A stretch of 30,970 bases of DNA from an uncultured Collinsella sp. (GTDB lineage Bacteria > Actinomycetota > Coriobacteriia > Coriobacteriales > Coriobacteriaceae), in contig CABUVC010000003.1 of NCBI GenBank assembly GCA_902494855.1, positions 1 through 30,970 on the forward strand, written 5' to 3'. Shown here in pieces: positions 7,991 through 15,486 of this stretch. The notes under the pieces were generated by a model. It was not told the origin of the DNA, ran no database searches, and saw only the letters and a list, made by a program, of their open reading frames with translations. How positions within the stretch are numbered: the stretch's first letter is position 1; each line of letters starts with the position of its first letter. A program made the position numbers and the translations under genes.

Positions 7991-8812
7991 ATGCCCTACC
8001 TTCTTTCTTGTGATATTCATACTCATACGATGTTCTCTGCGCATGCGTACTCAACCATCGAGGAGAACATCTATTGGGCGGCGGAGCGCGGCCTTCAGGT
8101 GCTCGGTTCCGCCGATCATTTAAGCTCGATGGTTACGCCTTGTCCCAATGACCTGCGCAGTTTCCAATTCTTTATTAACCAGGATATCTGGCCGCGCATT
8201 TGGAGCGGCGTGCTGGTGCTGCGTGGTGCCGAGGCTGATATCGTTTCGCTGGACGGCAGCTTGTTTGGCGAAGACATTCCCGTTTCGCTCGATATCGCCG
8301 GCGATTCGTATAGTCGTGAGCATTCGCTGTTCGATTTGGTGACGCGTAATTTGGATTATTTGGTGGCAAGCGTGCATAACCCGCAGTTTGCCGAAGGCGC
8401 GACGCTCGCCCAAACGACCCAGATGTACATCAATGCCCTGGAGCACCCCAAGGTGTTCATGCTGGGGCATGCGGGTCGTTCGGGCGTGCCGTTCGATATC
8501 GATGAGGTGCTGCTGGCGGCCAAGGCCAAGCACAAGATTATCGAGATCAATAACCATAGTCTTGAACACGGTGTCGACACTGAGCATTGGGCCGTATGCC
8601 GCAAGATCGCCGAGCGCTGCGCCGAGCTGGGCGTGGGTATTGGCGTGTCGACCGATGCCCACATTGGCATGGCCATTGGCAAGCTCGATCACGCGCGCAA
8701 GATGCTCGACGAGATTCACTTCCCGCTGGATTTGATCGTGACGCGCGACCGCGAGACGCTGCTGCGCGAGATGGCGGCAGCCGGCGTGTGTGACCTGCGC
8801 AAGGGGATGTAG
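7991..8812 (+). CDS. PHP-domain phosphoesterase, YcdX-like
   Basis: The 273-residue protein is a PHP (polymerase and histidinol phosphatase) domain on its own. The metal ligands of this superfamily are visible in order: DIHTHT at about 8-13, SADH, the glutamate in RGAEADI, LVASVHNPQF, MLGHAGRSG, NNHS and VSTDAHIG. The YcdX group are trinuclear-metal cytoplasmic phosphatases of uncertain substrate. AAGGAGACCCG before the ATG at 7991 fixes the start; the in-frame upstream extension crosses the hairpin and lacks a site. It is convergent with the methyltransferase gene, with a shared terminator. Confidence 0.9.
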   Translation: MPYLLSCDIHTHTMFSAHAYSTIEENIYWAAERGLQVLGSADHLSSMVTPCPNDLRSFQFFINQDIWPRIWSGVLVLRGAEADIVSLDGSLFGEDIPVSLDIAGDSYSREHSLFDLVTRNLDYLVASVHNPQFAEGATLAQTTQMYINALEHPKVFMLGHAGRSGVPFDIDEVLLAAKAKHKIIEINNHSLEHGVDTEHWAVCRKIAERCAELGVGIGVSTDAHIGMAIGKLDHARKMLDEIHFPLDLIVTRDRETLLREMAAAGVCDLRKGM

Positions 8813-8833
8813 CGAGGCTCAATCTGTAACGAG

Positions 8834-8866
8834 AAAAGGAGCGGTCCAGACGGACCGCTCCTTTTC
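8834..8866. terminator. Bidirectional rho-independent terminator
   Basis: AAAAGGAGCGGTCC pairs perfectly with GGACCGCTCCTTTT around AGAC and is followed by CTTAT. It sits between the convergent PHP and methyltransferase genes. Confidence 0.9.
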
Positions 8867-8879
8867 TTATGTCAGTAGA

Positions 8880-10328
8880 TTAACGGCGTTCGAGGACGGC
8901 GACGGTCTCGGTATGGTCGGTATGGGGAAACATATCAACCGGCGTAATGCTGAGCAGGCGATAGCCTCCGTCAAGGAGCTGGTGCAGGTCGCGCTCTTGA
9001 GTCACGGGGTTGCAGCTGATGTAGGTGATGCGGCGCGGCTTAAGTGCGCAGGCGGCTTCGAGGAACTCGGTGGTGGAACCGGCGCGCGGCGGGTCGATGG
9101 AAAGAACGTCGACGCGTTCGTTGTTGTCGGCGGCATCTAGGATGTAATCGGTGGCATCGTCGGCCATAAACCAGGCGCTGCGGGTGAGGCCGTTGAGCTC
9201 GGCATTGCGACGTGCGTCGGCAATGCCCGCCAGGTTGCGCTCCACGCCAAGCAGCATAATGCCGATGCCCTTGTTCTGGGCGGCTTTGGCTGCGCACAGG
9301 CCGATGGTGCCGCTGCCGCAATAGGCATCCATGAGCACATCGCCTTGGTGCAAATCCATGCCGTCGATAGCGAGCTGATAGAGCAGTTCGGTCTGCTGTG
9401 GGTTGGTCTGGTAGAACGCGGTGGGGGAGATGTCGAATTCGCAGCCGAGCAGCTGATCGCGCATGCATTCGGCGCCATAGACGATACGAGTCTCCTCACC
9501 CAAGATGGCGTTACCGGGACGGCCATTGATATTTTGGGCAACGGTGACGATATGCGGATCGAGTGCCGCGACGGCCTCAAAGAACTCCTGCGCATGCGGT
9601 AAGTCACGCTGGGCGGTCACAAGGGTGACCATGATCTGGTCGGTGCGCCAGCCACAGCGAACGACGGCATAGCGAAGCAAACCAAGATGCTTGTCCTCAT
9701 TAAAGGCGGGAATGTGCAGACGTTCGGCCTCGCGCGCGATGCCGTTGAGAATTTGACGAGCGCCCGGCGCCTCGACAGGACACTCGGGTACGGCAACGAT
9801 CTTGTGCGTGCCGCGCTCAAAAAAGCCGCAGCGGACAGTGCCCTCCTTACCGGGAGCAAACGGAGTGGCAGCCTTATGACGAAAACCACGCGGCGCAGGA
9901 TACTTGCCCGGGTCGCCCAAGGTAACACCCATACCGCGAATGGGGTCGACGGCGATGCCCTCGCGCTCACAAAGAGCGGCAAAAAGCTCCTCCATAGCAG
10001 CCTGCTTGGCGGCGAGCTGCTTCTTATAAGGACGATTGAGTGCCGTGCACCCACCGCAGGCCTTCATGATGGAACAAGGAGACTTGGGATCCACGGCCTT
10101 ATGCGAGGACGGAACCGAATCGTTATGCGGGCGCTTGGAGCGAGTCTGAGGCGCTTTATCCCCATCCCGACGAGAGTCAGAACGCTTGGTCTTAGCCTTG
10201 CTCTTGGTCGATTTGATTTTTGCAGCTTTAGAAGACTTTGATTTCTTAGAAGAGTTCGTCTCCTCCGACCCCTCAGCCGTCTCGATCAAAGCACGACGAG
10301 CCTTACGCTCCGCACGAGATTCTGCCAT
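8880..10328 (-). CDS. RNA (uracil-C5) methyltransferase, TrmA/RlmC/RlmD family with Fe-S motif
   Basis: The 482-residue protein methylates C5 of a uridine in 23S rRNA or tRNA using S-adenosylmethionine. The first 80 residues are a Lys/Ser-rich, low-complexity extension in place of a clear TRAM domain. A [4Fe-4S] pattern follows: C85, C91 and C94 (CSIMKACGGC) and a fourth Cys in VPECPVE. The SAM motif is DAYCGSGTIGL, and the nucleophilic cysteine is in ITYISCNPVT, with the catalytic glutamate in HTETVAVLERR at the very C-terminus. The Fe-S motif points to an RlmD/RlmCD-like enzyme rather than TrmA, but the target uridine cannot be read from sequence. A TACAAT -10 box lies at 10368-10373 (minus). 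The ribosome binding site (GTGGGG) is weak. Confidence 0.9.
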   Translation of the reverse strand: MAESRAERKARRALIETAEGSEETNSSKKSKSSKAAKIKSTKSKAKTKRSDSRRDGDKAPQTRSKRPHNDSVPSSHKAVDPKSPCSIMKACGGCTALNRPYKKQLAAKQAAMEELFAALCEREGIAVDPIRGMGVTLGDPGKYPAPRGFRHKAATPFAPGKEGTVRCGFFERGTHKIVAVPECPVEAPGARQILNGIAREAERLHIPAFNEDKHLGLLRYAVVRCGWRTDQIMVTLVTAQRDLPHAQEFFEAVAALDPHIVTVAQNINGRPGNAILGEETRIVYGAECMRDQLLGCEFDISPTAFYQTNPQQTELLYQLAIDGMDLHQGDVLMDAYCGSGTIGLCAAKAAQNKGIGIMLLGVERNLAGIADARRNAELNGLTRSAWFMADDATDYILDAADNNERVDVLSIDPPRAGSTTEFLEAACALKPRRITYISCNPVTQERDLHQLLDGGYRLLSITPVDMFPHTDHTETVAVLERR

Positions 10329-10367
10329 GAATTAACCCCACTAATTTGCAAATTGAAATCTGAAAGC

Positions 10368-10373
10368 ATTGTA
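10368..10373 (-). promoter_or_regulatory. Candidate -10 box of the methyltransferase gene
   Basis: TACAAT on the minus strand gives a leader of about 33 nt. The leader contains the 12-bp palindrome AATTTGCAAATT (10343-10354), a possible operator. The -35 is weak. Confidence 0.4.
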
Positions 10374-10435
10374 CCGTGCCAAGCTAGCAGACGATATGCA
10401 AGCGTCCATTTCATGTCAGTGATAAGTCCAACGAC

Positions 10436-10576
10436 GTTTGCCCGCCGGGCGCCGGGGCAGGGGTTAAGTTTGTCGCGAGTTCCGCACGAACAGGAGAGCA
10501 CTTAATGTGCTCTCCGTCGTGAGCAGGACTGTAGAGCAGCAAACTTAACCCCTGCCCCGGCGCCCGGCGGGCAAAC
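10436..10576. repeat. 141-bp MITE/REPIN-like palindrome with 36-bp perfect arms
   Basis: The arms 10436-10471 and 10541-10576 are perfect reverse complements (one more pair extends this to 37 bp). The arms contain CCGGGGCAGGGGTTAAGTTT, related to the GGGGACAG elements elsewhere in the window. The centre carries a second hairpin, GGAGAGCAC-TTAAT-GTGCTCTCC (10493-10515), flanked by CACGA and TCGTG that also pair. No open frame lies inside. It fills most of the gap between the divergent methyltransferase and transporter genes, and could form a cruciform DNA or a very stable RNA hairpin. Confidence 0.8.
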
Positions 10577-10582
10577 CTTCCC

Positions 10583-10649
10583 TTGTACTCCATCTCACTA
10601 AAGTGTATGATTCTGAACGTTGCATGACTCACTTTACCTAACTAAAGTG
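10583..10649 (+). promoter_or_regulatory. Promoter with two palindromic operator candidates for the ABC importer
   Basis: TTGTAC (10583-10588) and TATGAT (10606-10611) are spaced by exactly 17 bp. The palindrome CACTAAAGTG (10596-10605) fills the end of the spacer and abuts the -10 box. A second palindrome, CACTTTA-N6-TAAAGTG (10630-10649), lies just downstream of the expected start point near 10618. Both share the half-site CACT(TTA)/(TAA)AGTG. The layout is typical of repressor control by a dimeric regulator that is not encoded nearby. Confidence 0.55.
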
Positions 10650-10667
10650 CTATCAAGGGGGAATACC

Positions 10668-11528
10668 ATGAATGCCGATATGTCTCGTCGTCAGTTTGTT
10701 GGTCTAGCCGGCTCGCTTGCCACGGTGCTTGGCCTTGGTCTTGTCGGCTGCGGCGGTGGTGCCGGCAAGGGCTCCGCTGCTGGCTCTGCCGCAGCCAAGG
10801 ACGTGAAGGGCGCTGCGGAGTCCAAGAAGCTCGTGGTGGGCTTTGACAAGTCCTACCCTCCGTACGGCTTTGTGGGCGACGATGGCGAGTACGCCGGTTT
10901 TGACCTCGATCTGGCTAAGGCCGTTGCCGATAAGCAGGGCTGGGATGTCGATTACGAGGCCATCGATTGGGATGCCAAGGACACGCTGCTCAACTCCGGC
11001 GCCATCAACTGCATCTGGAATGGCTTTACCATGGAGGGCCGCGAGGACGACTACACGTTCTCCGAGCCTTACATGCTCAACGAGCAGGTGCTCGTGGTCA
11101 AGAAGGACGCGGGTATCAAGAGCTGGGACGATCTAGCCGGCAAGACCGTGATTACCCAGACTGATTCCGCTGCGCAGGATGTGCTCGAGGGCGACCAGAA
11201 GGATCTGGCCGCGACGTTTGCCACGCTCGATACCATCGGCGAGTACAACACGGCGTTTATGCAGCTCGAGAGTGGTGCAGTCGATGCCGTTGCCTGTGAC
11301 CTCTCGATCGCTCAGTATCAGCTTGCCGCCAAGCCCGATGCCTATACGCAGCTCGACAAGCCGCTGTCCAGCGAGCACTACGCCGTTGGCTTCAAGAAGG
11401 GCGACACCAAGTCCGCCGATGCCGTGACCGAGTCGCTCAAGGCACTCTACGAGGATGGCACGGTCAAGGACCTCTGTGATAAATATGCAGATTACGGTCT
11501 GTCTTTCGATAATTGGGTGCTCAAGTAA
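10668..11528 (+). CDS. Amino-acid ABC transporter substrate-binding lipoprotein (SBP family 3)
   Basis: The 286-residue protein is the extracellular receptor of a polar amino-acid importer. The N-terminus carries MSRRQFVGLAG followed by a hydrophobic stretch and the lipobox LVGC with Cys28, so it is probably exported by the Tat route (twin arginine RR) and lipid-anchored. The mature part starts as a family 3 binding protein: KLVVGFDKSYPPYGF, YAGFDLDLAKAVA, DWDAKDTLLNSGAINCIWNG and FSEPYM. The ligand is probably an amino acid, but which one cannot be told. AAGGGGGAATACC precedes the ATG at 10668. It overlaps the permease gene by one base (TAATG), so translation is likely coupled. Confidence 0.93.
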   Translation: MNADMSRRQFVGLAGSLATVLGLGLVGCGGGAGKGSAAGSAAAKDVKGAAESKKLVVGFDKSYPPYGFVGDDGEYAGFDLDLAKAVADKQGWDVDYEAIDWDAKDTLLNSGAINCIWNGFTMEGREDDYTFSEPYMLNEQVLVVKKDAGIKSWDDLAGKTVITQTDSAAQDVLEGDQKDLAATFATLDTIGEYNTAFMQLESGAVDAVACDLSIAQYQLAAKPDAYTQLDKPLSSEHYAVGFKKGDTKSADAVTESLKALYEDGTVKDLCDKYADYGLSFDNWVLK

Positions 11529-12181
11529 TGTCTATTCAGGTCATGATGCAGATGCTTGGCCAGGGGTTCTTGGTCAGCTTGCAGCTGTTTGTGCTGACGC
11601 TGCTGGGGTCGATTCCGCTGGGAATCCCCGTGGCGTTTATGCGCATGAGCAAAATTGCGCCGCTCCGCTGGATTGCGCGCATCTACATTTCGGTCATGCG
11701 CGGTACGCCGCTCATGTTGCAGATGTTTGCCATCTACTTTGCCCCGTACTACGTGTTTGGCATTACGCTCACGCCCGATTCCAAGTGGACGGCGTGCGTC
11801 GTGGCGTTCATCATCAACTACGCCGGTTACTTTGCCGAGATCTATCGCTCGGGCCTGCAGTCCATTCCGCGCGGTCAATACGAGGCTGCCGAGGTGCTGG
11901 GCTACTCGCGCATGCAGACATTCCTGTATATCGTGATGCCGCAGGTCGCCAAGCGCATTTTGCCGGCGATGGGCAACGAGATCATCACACTGGTCAAGGA
12001 CACGTCGCTGGCGTTTGCCATCGGCGTGGGTGAGATGTTCTCGACGGCCAAGGCGCTGGTCGCCTCGCAGGTGAGCATGGTGCCGTTTGCAATTGCGGCG
12101 CTGATTTACTGGGTCTTTAACTTCGTCGTCGAGATGCTGCTTGGCGCTGCCGAAAAGCGACTTGACTACTACCACGACTAG
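11528..12181 (+). CDS. Amino-acid ABC transporter permease (HisM/GlnP type)
   Basis: The 217-residue integral membrane protein has about five hydrophobic helices, beginning with the LVSLQLFVLTLLGSIPLGIPV segment. The family's ARIYISVMRGTPLMLQMF is present, and so is the EAA-type cytoplasmic loop that contacts the ATPase (YEAAEVLGYSRMQTFLYIVMPQ). This family forms the channel of polar amino-acid importers, usually as a homodimer when, as here, a single permease gene is present. The ATG overlaps the stop of the binding-protein gene (TAATG). The ATPase gene follows after 38 bp. Confidence 0.94.
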   Translation: MSIQVMMQMLGQGFLVSLQLFVLTLLGSIPLGIPVAFMRMSKIAPLRWIARIYISVMRGTPLMLQMFAIYFAPYYVFGITLTPDSKWTACVVAFIINYAGYFAEIYRSGLQSIPRGQYEAAEVLGYSRMQTFLYIVMPQVAKRILPAMGNEIITLVKDTSLAFAIGVGEMFSTAKALVASQVSMVPFAIAALIYWVFNFVVEMLLGAAEKRLDYYHD

Positions 12182-12219
12182 CCTGTTCCGTCGTGCTTTT
12201 CAAACACATGGAGGTTCCC

Positions 12220-12984
12220 GTGTCCGGAACGGTAATGAATATAGCGAACGCACGCAAGGCGTTTGGCGGCAATGAGGTGCTCAAGGATATCTCGCTCGAG
12301 GTAAAGCGTGGCGAGGTCGTGGCGATTATCGGGCCTTCGGGTGGCGGTAAGTCTACGCTGCTGCGCTGTGCCACGCTGCTCGAGACGCTCGACGGCGGCT
12401 CGCTTTCGTTTGGCGACCTTGCGGTTGCGACGGATGCGGGATCGGGTGCGATATATGCGAAGGGAGATGTTCCCAAGCAGGCGCGTTCGCGGTTTGGCCT
12501 GGTGTTTCAGAACTACAATCTGTTCCCGCACTATACGGTGATGAAAAACATCACCGATGCCCCGATCCGCGTGCTTAAGCGCCCGCGCGAGCAGGCGGAA
12601 GCTCGTGCGTATGAATTGATTGCTCAGATGGGGCTTATGGGCAACGAGAATAAGGTTCCTTGTGAGCTTTCGGGCGGTCAGCAGCAGCGCGTGAGTATTG
12701 CCCGCGCCCTAGCGCTCGACCCGGAGATCCTGTTCTTTGACGAGCCGACCTCGGCGCTCGATCCCGAGCTGACGGCCGAGGTACTGCGCGTCATTAAGGA
12801 CCTCGCTGCGCAGAATATGACGATGGTGATCGTGACACACGCGATGCAGTTTGCCCGCGACGTTGCCGACCGCGTGGTCTTTATGGACGGCGGTCGTATT
12901 GTCGAGGAGGGACCTGCCGAGCAGGTCATCGACCATCCGCGCGAGCAGCGTACCCGCGAGTTCTTGAGCCGTATCGAGGGGTAG
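12220..12984 (+). CDS. Amino-acid ABC transporter ATP-binding protein (GlnQ/HisP type)
   Basis: The 254-residue ATPase powers the importer. Walker A GPSGGGKST, Q-loop VFQNYNLFPHYTV, signature LSGGQQQR, Walker B ILFFDEPTSALDPE and the switch histidine in VIVTHAMQFAR are all intact, so it should be active. I choose the GTG at 12220 because GGAGG lies five bases upstream; an ATG at 12193 has no ribosome binding site, and the later ATG at 12235 is possible. Gene order binding protein-permease-ATPase is the standard arrangement. A terminator follows at 13006. Confidence 0.94.
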   Translation: MSGTVMNIANARKAFGGNEVLKDISLEVKRGEVVAIIGPSGGGKSTLLRCATLLETLDGGSLSFGDLAVATDAGSGAIYAKGDVPKQARSRFGLVFQNYNLFPHYTVMKNITDAPIRVLKRPREQAEARAYELIAQMGLMGNENKVPCELSGGQQQRVSIARALALDPEILFFDEPTSALDPELTAEVLRVIKDLAAQNMTMVIVTHAMQFARDVADRVVFMDGGRIVEEGPAEQVIDHPREQRTREFLSRIEG

Positions 12985-13005
12985 GCTCAACCATGTATTG
13001 AGATG

Positions 13006-13044
13006 AAGCCGTCGCAGGCCTTATGGTCTGTGGCGGCTTTTATT
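13006..13044 (+). terminator. Rho-independent terminator of the ABC importer operon
   Basis: AAGCCGTCGCAGGCC pairs with GGTCTGTGGCGGCTT (three G-T pairs) around TTAT and is followed by TTATTTG. It lies 21 bp after the ATPase stop. Confidence 0.85.
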
Positions 13045-13103
13045 TGTATCTATGGGGTCCAATAATCGCCTCGCATGCGTTCCCCTCCCTCTCGCCGCCT
13101 GTA

Positions 13104-13262
13104 TCCATACGTGCGCCGAAAGGTGTGCATGGACAGTCGCCCGTGAGGGTAGGGTGGTGGCATAGGACATTTGGAGGGTGAGTCGGCTCGGCTGCCGACC
13201 ATGCTGCTCCCGGGACGGCACCGACCGCGAACTCTCCCCGTTGGCGTCGCGCATTGCGCGCG
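13104..13262 (+). promoter_or_regulatory. Structured 5' leader of the EF-G-like gene
   Basis: The 237 bp before the EF-G-like gene and after the preceding terminator hold no gene but several possible RNA helices. Hairpin 1 (13104-13133): TCCAT-AC-GTGCGCC closed by a GAAA tetraloop onto GGTGTGC-ATGGA. Helix 2: GGAGGGT (13173-13179) with ACTCTCC (13231-13237), enclosing a perfect hairpin GTCGGC-TCGGCT-GCCGAC (13182-13199). A GC-rich hairpin near 13243-13265 ends just before the ribosome binding site. I recognise no known riboswitch class. Confidence 0.4.
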
Positions 13263-13281
13263 GCCCTGCAAGGAGGTCATC

Positions 13282-15357
13282 ATGGGTGCTCCCAAGACCG
13301 GCAATGTAAGGAACGTGGTGCTCGTAGGCCAAGGCGGGGTGGGCAAGACTTCACTCGCCGAGGCCATGCTCCACCTTTCCGGCAAGACCGCCCGCCTGGG
13401 CGGCCACGACGGCACCAAGCCCACGCTCGACTATGACCCCGAAGAGGTCAAGCGTTCGTTCTCCATCTCGACGACCATCGCGCCGATCGACTGGAAGGGC
13501 GCCCGCATCAACGTGCTCGATGCCCCGTGCTATCCCGATTTTATCGGCGACGCCTTTGCCGCGATGAGCGTCTGCGAGACGGCGCTGTTTGTGGTCGACG
13601 CCGAGGCCGGCCCGCAGCCTACGACGGTTAAGCTCTGGTATGCCGCCGAGGATCTGCGCCTGGCGCGTGCGGTGTTCGTAAACCGCCTGTCGCGCTCCGA
13701 GGCCAGCTTTACGACCACAATGGACCTGCTGCAGGAGCGCTTTGGCACGCGCCTGGGCGCCGTGACCCTTCCCTGGGGCGAGGGCGAGGACTTTGACGGC
13801 ATTATCGACCTGGTGCGCATGAAGGCGCGCCATTGCAACGGCACCGAAGCCGTTGAGTCGGAGATTCCCGAGGAGTATCGTGCCCAGGCCGAGGAGGCCC
13901 ATGACCATCTGTGCGAACTGGTGGCCGAGGCTGACGACGAGCTGATGATGAAGTACTTGGAGGGCGAGGAGACGCTGACGCAGGAGGAGCTTGAGGGTTT
14001 GTTGTCCAAGGCGATCGCCGAGCGCATCTTTGTGCCGGTCTTTGCGGGCGATTGCATTAAGGAGCAGGGCGTCAACTCGCTGATGGACGACATCGCCACG
14101 TACTTCCCGGCGCCGACTGACTACGGCGAGATGCCGCTCATCGACGGCGACTCGCTTAAGATCTCGAGCGACGATGACCGCCCGGTGGCGTTTGTGTTTA
14201 AGACCCTGGCCGACCCGCAGCAGGGCCGCATCAGCTTTATCAAGGTACTGACGGGTACGCTTGAGCCGGGCCTCGAGCTGGTCAACGCGCGTACCCGCAA
14301 GAGCGATCGTCTGGCTCACCTGTATGTGATGTGCGGCCGCGACATGACCGAGGTCGGTCACGCCTATGCCGGCGACATTATCGTGGCGCCCAAGTTGGCG
14401 GCAGAGACGGGTGACACGCTCTCCATTACCGGCAAGGTCGAGGCAGCGGCGTTTAAGTTCCCCAACTCGCAGTACCGCATTGCCATCGAGGCCGAGAATC
14501 GCGGCGACGAAGAGAAGCTCTACACGTTTATCGAGAAGGCTTGCAAGGCCGATCCGACCATGAGCATCGACCGTGACGAGGAGACGGGCCAGACTATCAT
14601 CTCCGCCGTGGGCGAGGCGCAGGTTTCGGTGCTGCTCAACCGTTTGGAGGATCGCACCAAGGTCGTGGCCAAAAGCGTGCCGATCCGCATTCCGTATCGC
14701 GAGACCATCCGCCGCACGGCAAGCGCCCAGGGTCGCCACAAGAAGCAGACCGGCGGCGCCGGTCAGTACGGCGACTGCTGGCTGCGCGTGGAGCCGCTCA
14801 TTGGGCCCGACGGCACGAGCGACGGCTATGAGTTCGTGGACGAGGTCGTGGGCGGCCGCATCCCGCGCTCGCTGATTCCCGCCGTGGACAAGGGCGTCCA
14901 GGAGACCATGAAGGACGGTATTATTGCCGGCTATCCGCTCACGGGCATTCGCGTGGCTGTGTACGACGGTTCGTATCACAGCGTCGACTCCAACGAGATG
15001 GCGTTCCGCGCGGCGGCTCGCATCGGTCTGCGCAAGGCATGCGCCGACGCCGACCCGGTGGTGCTGGAGCCCATCGAGGAAATCACGGTGACTATCCCCG
15101 AGAGCTACGCCGGCGCCGTGATGGGCGACATCTCGGCCTCGCGCGGTCGCGTGACGGGTATGGAGACCGATGAGCGCGGCGATACCGTGGTCATTGCCCA
15201 GGCGCCGCTCGCCGAGCTGACGGATTACTCGACGCGCCTGCGCTCTATCACGCGCGGCACGGGCGACTTTACCATGAAGCCCGCAGGCTATGAGCAGGTG
15301 CCTTATGACGTTCAGGCCAAGCTGGTCGAGCGCTATGAGGAGGGCCGCGCCAAGTAA
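13282..15357 (+). CDS. Elongation factor G-like protein (EF-G2-type paralogue)
   Basis: The 691-residue protein has the full five-domain EF-G layout: a GTPase domain, domain II around PVAFVFKTLADPQQGRISFIKVLTGTL, and domains III-V through IPRSLIPAVDKGVQETM, AVMGDISASRGRVTGMET and FTMKPAGYEQVP. The P-loop GQGGVGKTSL is at 16-25. Other GTPase motifs depart from EF-G: DTPGH reads DAPCY, so the catalytic histidine is a tyrosine, and NKxD reads NRLS, losing the guanine-specificity aspartate. This matches the actinobacterial EF-G-like (EF-G2) group, whose role is unclear, rather than the translocase itself; the canonical fusA should be elsewhere. CAAGGAGG six bases upstream fixes the ATG at 13282. 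The gene appears monocistronic behind a structured leader. Confidence 0.9.
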   Translation: MGAPKTGNVRNVVLVGQGGVGKTSLAEAMLHLSGKTARLGGHDGTKPTLDYDPEEVKRSFSISTTIAPIDWKGARINVLDAPCYPDFIGDAFAAMSVCETALFVVDAEAGPQPTTVKLWYAAEDLRLARAVFVNRLSRSEASFTTTMDLLQERFGTRLGAVTLPWGEGEDFDGIIDLVRMKARHCNGTEAVESEIPEEYRAQAEEAHDHLCELVAEADDELMMKYLEGEETLTQEELEGLLSKAIAERIFVPVFAGDCIKEQGVNSLMDDIATYFPAPTDYGEMPLIDGDSLKISSDDDRPVAFVFKTLADPQQGRISFIKVLTGTLEPGLELVNARTRKSDRLAHLYVMCGRDMTEVGHAYAGDIIVAPKLAAETGDTLSITGKVEAAAFKFPNSQYRIAIEAENRGDEEKLYTFIEKACKADPTMSIDRDEETGQTIISAVGEAQVSVLLNRLEDRTKVVAKSVPIRIPYRETIRRTASAQGRHKKQTGGAGQYGDCWLRVEPLIGPDGTSDGYEFVDEVVGGRIPRSLIPAVDKGVQETMKDGIIAGYPLTGIRVAVYDGSYHSVDSNEMAFRAAARIGLRKACADADPVVLEPIEEITVTIPESYAGAVMGDISASRGRVTGMETDERGDTVVIAQAPLAELTDYSTRLRSITRGTGDFTMKPAGYEQVPYDVQAKLVERYEEGRAK

Positions 15358-15390
15358 CGTGTGGCGTTGCCTGCAATGTAGGTGCTGACG

Positions 15391-15426
15391 AAAAGGCCGT
15401 CCTGGGTAACCGGGACGGCCTTATTT
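15391..15426. terminator. Rho-independent terminator between convergent genes
   Basis: AAGGCCGTCCTGG pairs with CCGGGACGGCCTT around GTAA and is followed by ATTT; AAAA on the 5' side gives it some activity for the convergent endonuclease gene. Confidence 0.85.
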
Positions 15427-15462
15427 GATCCCTGGGGGACGGAGGAAAACGGATCATTTTTT
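15426..15462 (+). repeat. Possible REP-like hairpin or second terminator
   Basis: TGATCC (15426-15431) pairs with GGATCA (15451-15456), followed by six T residues. The 19-base loop holds GGGGGACGGAGG, similar to the GGGGACAG repeats. The stem is only 6 bp, so the call is tentative. Confidence 0.35.
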
Positions 15463-15486
15463 GGGCTACGGGCAGCGCAGTCGGCA

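Noticed and set aside
13171..13281. 37-residue N-terminal extension of the EF-G-like protein
   Set aside because: The extension lies in the structured leader and is not EF-G-like; the ATG at 13282 has a strong AAGGAGG.
15426..15462. Strong second terminator after the EF-G-like gene
   Set aside because: Only a 6-bp stem with a 19-base loop supports it; kept as a low-confidence REP-like feature instead.
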